A stretch of 21,143 nt of DNA from Priapulus caudatus (Eukaryota; Priapulida; Priapulimorpha; Priapulimorphida; Priapulidae): NCBI RefSeq assembly GCF_000485595.1, contig NW_014577077.1, positions 223,901 to 245,043 of the forward strand, given 5' to 3'. A program made the position numbers and the translations under genes. Of the stretch, positions 18,711 to 21,143 are shown piece by piece; the stretch's first letter is position 1; every line of letters starts with the position of its first letter. The notes beneath the pieces are model-generated. The model ran no database searches, was not told the DNA's origin, and saw only the letters and a list, made by a program, of their open reading frames with translations.

Positions 18711-18765
18711 AGGGGGGCGACGCCCCCCGCTGCCCCCCCCCTGTGGCGCCGCCCCTGCTATACTA

Positions 18766-18930
18766 TATAGTATTAGTACTAGTAGTAGTAGCTCTAGTAC
18801 TATAGTAGTAACTAGTAGTAGTAGTACTAGTAGTAGTACTAGTAGTAGTAACTAGTACTAGTAGTAGTACTAGTAGTAGTAGTGCTAGTACTTAGTAGTA
18901 GGCCTAGTAGTAGTAGTAGTAGTACTAGTA
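18766..18930. repeat. AGT-type microsatellite, right part
   Basis: An imperfect (AGT)n/(ACT)n array with TAGTACTAG palindromic units, continuing the array seen left of the hAT insertion. Confidence 0.9.
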
Positions 18931-18988
18931 ATATTTGTAACTGACTTGTAAATAGAGCAGTATTCGTAGGTGTGCATAGATAGGTATG

Positions 18989-19043
18989 CACTGATCTCTA
19001 TAATAATATCATATTATATATGATATTATTATAGAGATCAGTG
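18989..19043. mobile_element. 55-bp palindrome, CA...TG ends, possible diverged relative
   Basis: Perfect 25-base arms (starting CACTGATCTCTATAATAATA) surround a five-base loop TTATA. It has CA...TG ends and an AT-rich core like the four insertions to the left. However, its terminus does not follow their CANRAG pattern, and the flanking octamers TAGGTATG and ATTGTATG share only the last five bases. It is either a related insertion with a decayed duplication or an independent palindrome. Confidence 0.5.
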
Positions 19044-19051
19044 ATTGTATG

Positions 19052-20075
19052 ACCCTGAGTGAAGACCTGTGTAAACACAATTTTCTTGTGTAGTCGCAGT
19101 AAACAGTGTGTCGCCATGCTCTCTATCCCTTGTACCGAACTGTCGAGCAGGTACGAGTCTGACTCTATGTTATAGCGGCAAGCTGCCGGTCGAGCAGGCA
19201 AAGTCGACGCAAATAGTAGGTCTCAGGGAGAGATAGTGAATATAGAAATAGTTGTCAACTGAAAATGCTAAGAATAGGTTGTAACATAATTAATGTGATA
19301 TCTCCTGCCCTTATTATGAGCTATAATACTTATAGAAATGTAATAGTTATCAATTGTAAAAACCTCCAAACTTCAAATGTGCTGTTTCTTTGACTTTTGC
19401 CTCACGTGACTACAATCGCTAACATGACATCTGCACCCACATAAATTATATTACTTTGAAACGAACCATAATCGAAACATGAGAACTCACATTGTTTCTT
19501 CAAGATGGATACGGAAAGTTGAAGCGGCAGTGAGATTGCAGGGCTAGACTGGTACCGACCTTCACTCAGCCAACTATCGTCAACCAACACTCAAGTGAGT
19601 TACGCTAGCATGTGGAACTGTCCACCGAGTAGCAGTCTAGCTGAGTGAGCGAGCGTTGTGTAGAAAAACGACTTGAAAATGCTATGTACATGGACTCGTT
19701 GCGCCATCTATGGGACGCCATAAGTTGTAAACTAATGTCAGGGCATGAAACAGCAAAAATGGTAAATTCGTTTTCTACAGAAAAACGACGCGTGCCGAGC
19801 ACAAACCACAACAATTACCACCATTTGTATGAAATCTCTACCTACGTGCGTAGTGAAAAGGGTTGTGGAATCGCCACAACTGCTCAATTGAGCGATTATA
19901 GGGCTTTGTCCTATACCCAAAAGAAACTGAGGAAGGTGTTCGAAACAGTGCAGCGAATATGATTCAGTGTGCCCTACGCGGCTTTGTTCGCGCTTCGCGC
20001 GGATCCGGGCTGCCAATCGTCGGCAATCGCCAGCAGTTTGACACATCAGTGTGAATGTGTTGTACCAGAATGCAG
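19052..20075. other. Stretch with overlapping unrecognised frames
   Basis: A plus-strand frame (19645-19962, first ATG at 19681) and a longer minus-strand frame (19738-20199, 153 codons) overlap. Neither translation has a motif I recognise, and they cannot both be real. A CAAGTGAGT donor-like string lies at about 19592-19600, and a CTCF-core-like site at 19701-19713. No gene is called. Confidence 0.3.
19701..19713 (-). promoter_or_regulatory. CTCF-core-like site
   Basis: GCGCCATCTATGG is the exact complement of the 13-base sequence at 2197-2209 and contains the YAGRKGGCR core on the minus strand. It faces the opposite way to the left pair, the convergent arrangement associated with chromatin loops where CTCF acts that way. 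This is inference from motif only. Confidence 0.3.
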
Positions 20076-20290
20076 TGTTATGGCTAAAATGTGAGAGTCT
20101 GGTTGTGGTCGCGAAAGTAAGCGCACGCGTGCACGTGCACGCGTACGCGGTGTGCGCGTCTTTGTTCCTTGTGGCAATGGACACACGTGTGTAAATCATT
20201 AAAGTTTATTCAGGTTACCAATACAAGTTTGGATTTCTATATCATCATTTATACATTTAACTCAACATTACATTTGGTGCCAGTGACAGT
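20076..20290 (+). mobile_element. Possible short LTR followed by primer-binding site
   Basis: A candidate LTR of about 197 bases begins TGTTATGG (20076) and ends ACA (20272). An ATTAAA polyadenylation-like signal followed by GTTTATTCAG lies about 70 bases before its end. After two T bases comes TGGTGCCAGTGACAG (20275-20289), resembling the TGGTGYC-type primer-binding sites next to gypsy-type LTRs. No second LTR copy, polypurine tract or gag-pol domain is visible in the remaining 850 bases. It could be the 5' end of an element running off the window, a decayed copy, or a chance arrangement. Confidence 0.3.
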
Positions 20291-20368
20291 AAAAAACCTG
20301 GGTATTCCTTTGCGGACGCAATGTAAGGTACTCCGTTGTCGATCTACGGGCCATACTACGCAAGGAAG

Positions 20369-20509
20369 ATGGAGAAGGAAGAGGACACAGAAGGAGTCGC
20401 CGGGTACACCGCTGGCAAGAAAACTGGAGAGAGAAACGGAGAGCGGACAAGAGAGCAAGAGACGGAGAAGAAAGAGAGAGAGAGAGAAGAGAGACGGGAA
20501 CAGAAGCAA
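20369..20509 (+). CDS. Possible 5' coding exon, charged (47 codons), ending at a GTAAGT donor
   Basis: An ATG with A at -3 and G at +4 opens a frame starting MEKEEDTEGVAGYTAGKK. It continues into a Glu/Arg/Lys-rich, probably helical stretch, and after 47 codons meets CAA|GTAAGT at 20510, a consensus splice donor in phase 0. Without splicing the frame ends 24 codons later at 20581. The second half is a GA-rich simple repeat, which weakens the coding case. It lies just downstream of the possible LTR, so it might be leader sequence or the start of that element's ORF. No family is recognised. Confidence 0.2.
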
Positions 20510-20589
20510 GTAAGTAGAGCTCTAAGGCACAAAATAGGGGTGACTTCAAATCATCGCTACAAATGGTCTCCTTTGGCATAAACGTTCCT

Positions 20590-21117
20590 TAGGCACCAGA
20601 AACAAAATTATCCAAAGACACACGTTCTATCTCAAAATCCAAGATGGTCGCTTTTTTTTAGCTAATTTGAGGTACGAGTTTTATTTTGCATTAATTTGCA
20701 TTTGAATACATTTAGAGTAAAATTCAAGAAATAATACACAAAGTTGATGTTTTAAAAATATACCACACCAGAATTTGTCCGGAGACTGTATTGACAAGTA
20801 AGCACATCCGACCACATTCCTTTCATTCACTGGTGCCTCATCTCTTTGTACCTCCCTCATCATATGGTATGGGAACAAGAACCCTGGCAGTCTACAGAGA
20901 CACATGCAGGCTGCCTGTGCACACAGCACTTGCAAGGAGCCTTACAGTCTGTTTACACTGACAAGTGACAAGCTGTGGCATGTCCCGAGAAAATGGTTGG
21001 GAATGGTGATGTAGACTGGAGTTGGCACTGAGCAGGCAATCTTGCTGCCACCGCTCTTTCAGTTGAGAGAATGCAGCGGAGCTTTGATGAGCTGACGCGC
21101 ACGACGCCACGGCACCG
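20590..21117. other. Unannotated stretch at right edge
   Basis: No supported gene. A T run at 20652-20659 and an isolated AAGATGG string are present. The block becomes more GC-rich and CpG-rich after about 21040. Confidence 0.45.
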
Positions 21118-21143
21118 ACGCACACGCACACACAACACACACA
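21118..21143. repeat. CA-rich microsatellite running off the window
   Basis: ACGCACACGCACACACAACA-type sequence continues to the last base. Confidence 0.8.

Larger units (their letters stand above)
16692..18765. mobile_element. 2,058-bp non-autonomous hAT-type element with 8-bp TSD
   Basis: The element itself is 16700-18757. Its ends, CAGGGGCGGCGCCA and the complementary TGGCGCCGCCCCTG, form perfect 14-base terminal inverted repeats. CTATACTA is duplicated exactly at 16692-16699 and 18758-18765. CAGGG termini with 8-bp target duplications identify the hAT superfamily. There is no transposase: the longest internal frames come from GC-rich repeats. The interior is a patchwork of an inner MITE-like inverted repeat, a GATTCATCAA-repeat element, a roughly 33-base minisatellite, a CA array and duplicated pyrimidine-tract hairpins. 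It inserted into an AGT microsatellite that continues on both sides. The intact TSD and TIRs suggest fairly recent movement. Confidence 0.85.

Noticed and set aside
19738-20199. Longest minus-strand frame, 153 codons
   Set aside because: Cysteine- and threonine-rich shadow-type composition, no recognisable motif, and it overlaps a plus-strand frame and the possible LTR.
20940-20965. Possible MITE end CAGTCTGTTTACACTG near the right edge
   Set aside because: No partner inverted repeat or target duplication is visible within the window.
1-21143. CRISPR array, operon, prophage or other prokaryotic system
   Set aside because: The direct repeats are microsatellites or minisatellites without unique regular spacers, and there are no long ORFs or ribosome-binding sites. 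The content is eukaryotic.

Overview
The window looks like about 21 kb of non-coding nuclear DNA from an animal, most likely an invertebrate, though the sequence does not fix the taxon. It is AT-rich overall. No open reading frame encodes a protein family I recognise, and the longest frames run through simple repeats or palindromes. Nothing resembles bacterial gene organisation: there are no operons, no ribosome-binding sites and no long ORFs. The repeat content is typical of a metazoan intergenic region or long intron: AT, CA, GT and AGT microsatellites, MITEs flanked by TA or TTAA, hAT-type CAGGGGCG termini, a Helitron-like 3' end and a tRNA-like pol III promoter.

Left part (1-5000): a degenerate tRNA-like or SINE head on the minus strand (about 131-207), a Helitron/Helentron-type 3' terminus (430-456), G-rich and GC/GT simple repeats (about 1300-1720), and sites resembling the CTCF core (2197-2277). 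A long AT-rich stretch follows, in which I see only a 20-bp tandem duplication (3521-3560).

Middle (5000-12500): three minute perfect or near-perfect palindromes (5080-5127, 6197-6249, 6868-6907) and a fourth at 11943-12005. Each is bounded by CA...TG and flanked by an exact 7- or 8-bp direct repeat. Their termini share a recognisable pattern (roughly CANRAG, then ATAAW starting nine bases in), so they look like one family of very small insertions, 40-63 bp long. The same region holds a 20-bp minisatellite (6611-6788), a CpG-rich block with a small ORF in good start context (about 7600-8280), a TA-flanked MITE (9284-9449), a hAT-like MITE (11287-11450), a TACGTG hexanucleotide array, and a long 70-bp-arm hairpin (12251-12432).

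Right part (12500-21143): a TTAA-flanked 712-bp element (14526-15237) with a 59-bp direct repeat split between its inside and its flank. A 2,058-bp non-autonomous hAT-type element (16700-18757) has 14-bp terminal inverted repeats and a perfect 8-bp target duplication, and sits inside an AGT microsatellite. It carries an inner GC-rich MITE, an element built of GATTCATCAA repeats, a roughly 33-bp minisatellite, a CA array and pyrimidine-tract hairpins. Beyond it are another 55-bp palindrome (18989-19043), a possible short LTR with primer-binding site (20076-20290), and a possible 5' coding exon ending in a consensus splice donor (20369-20509).

No set of genes here works together. The most interesting content is structural, chiefly the family of ultra-short palindromic insertions with target-site duplications and the composite hAT element.
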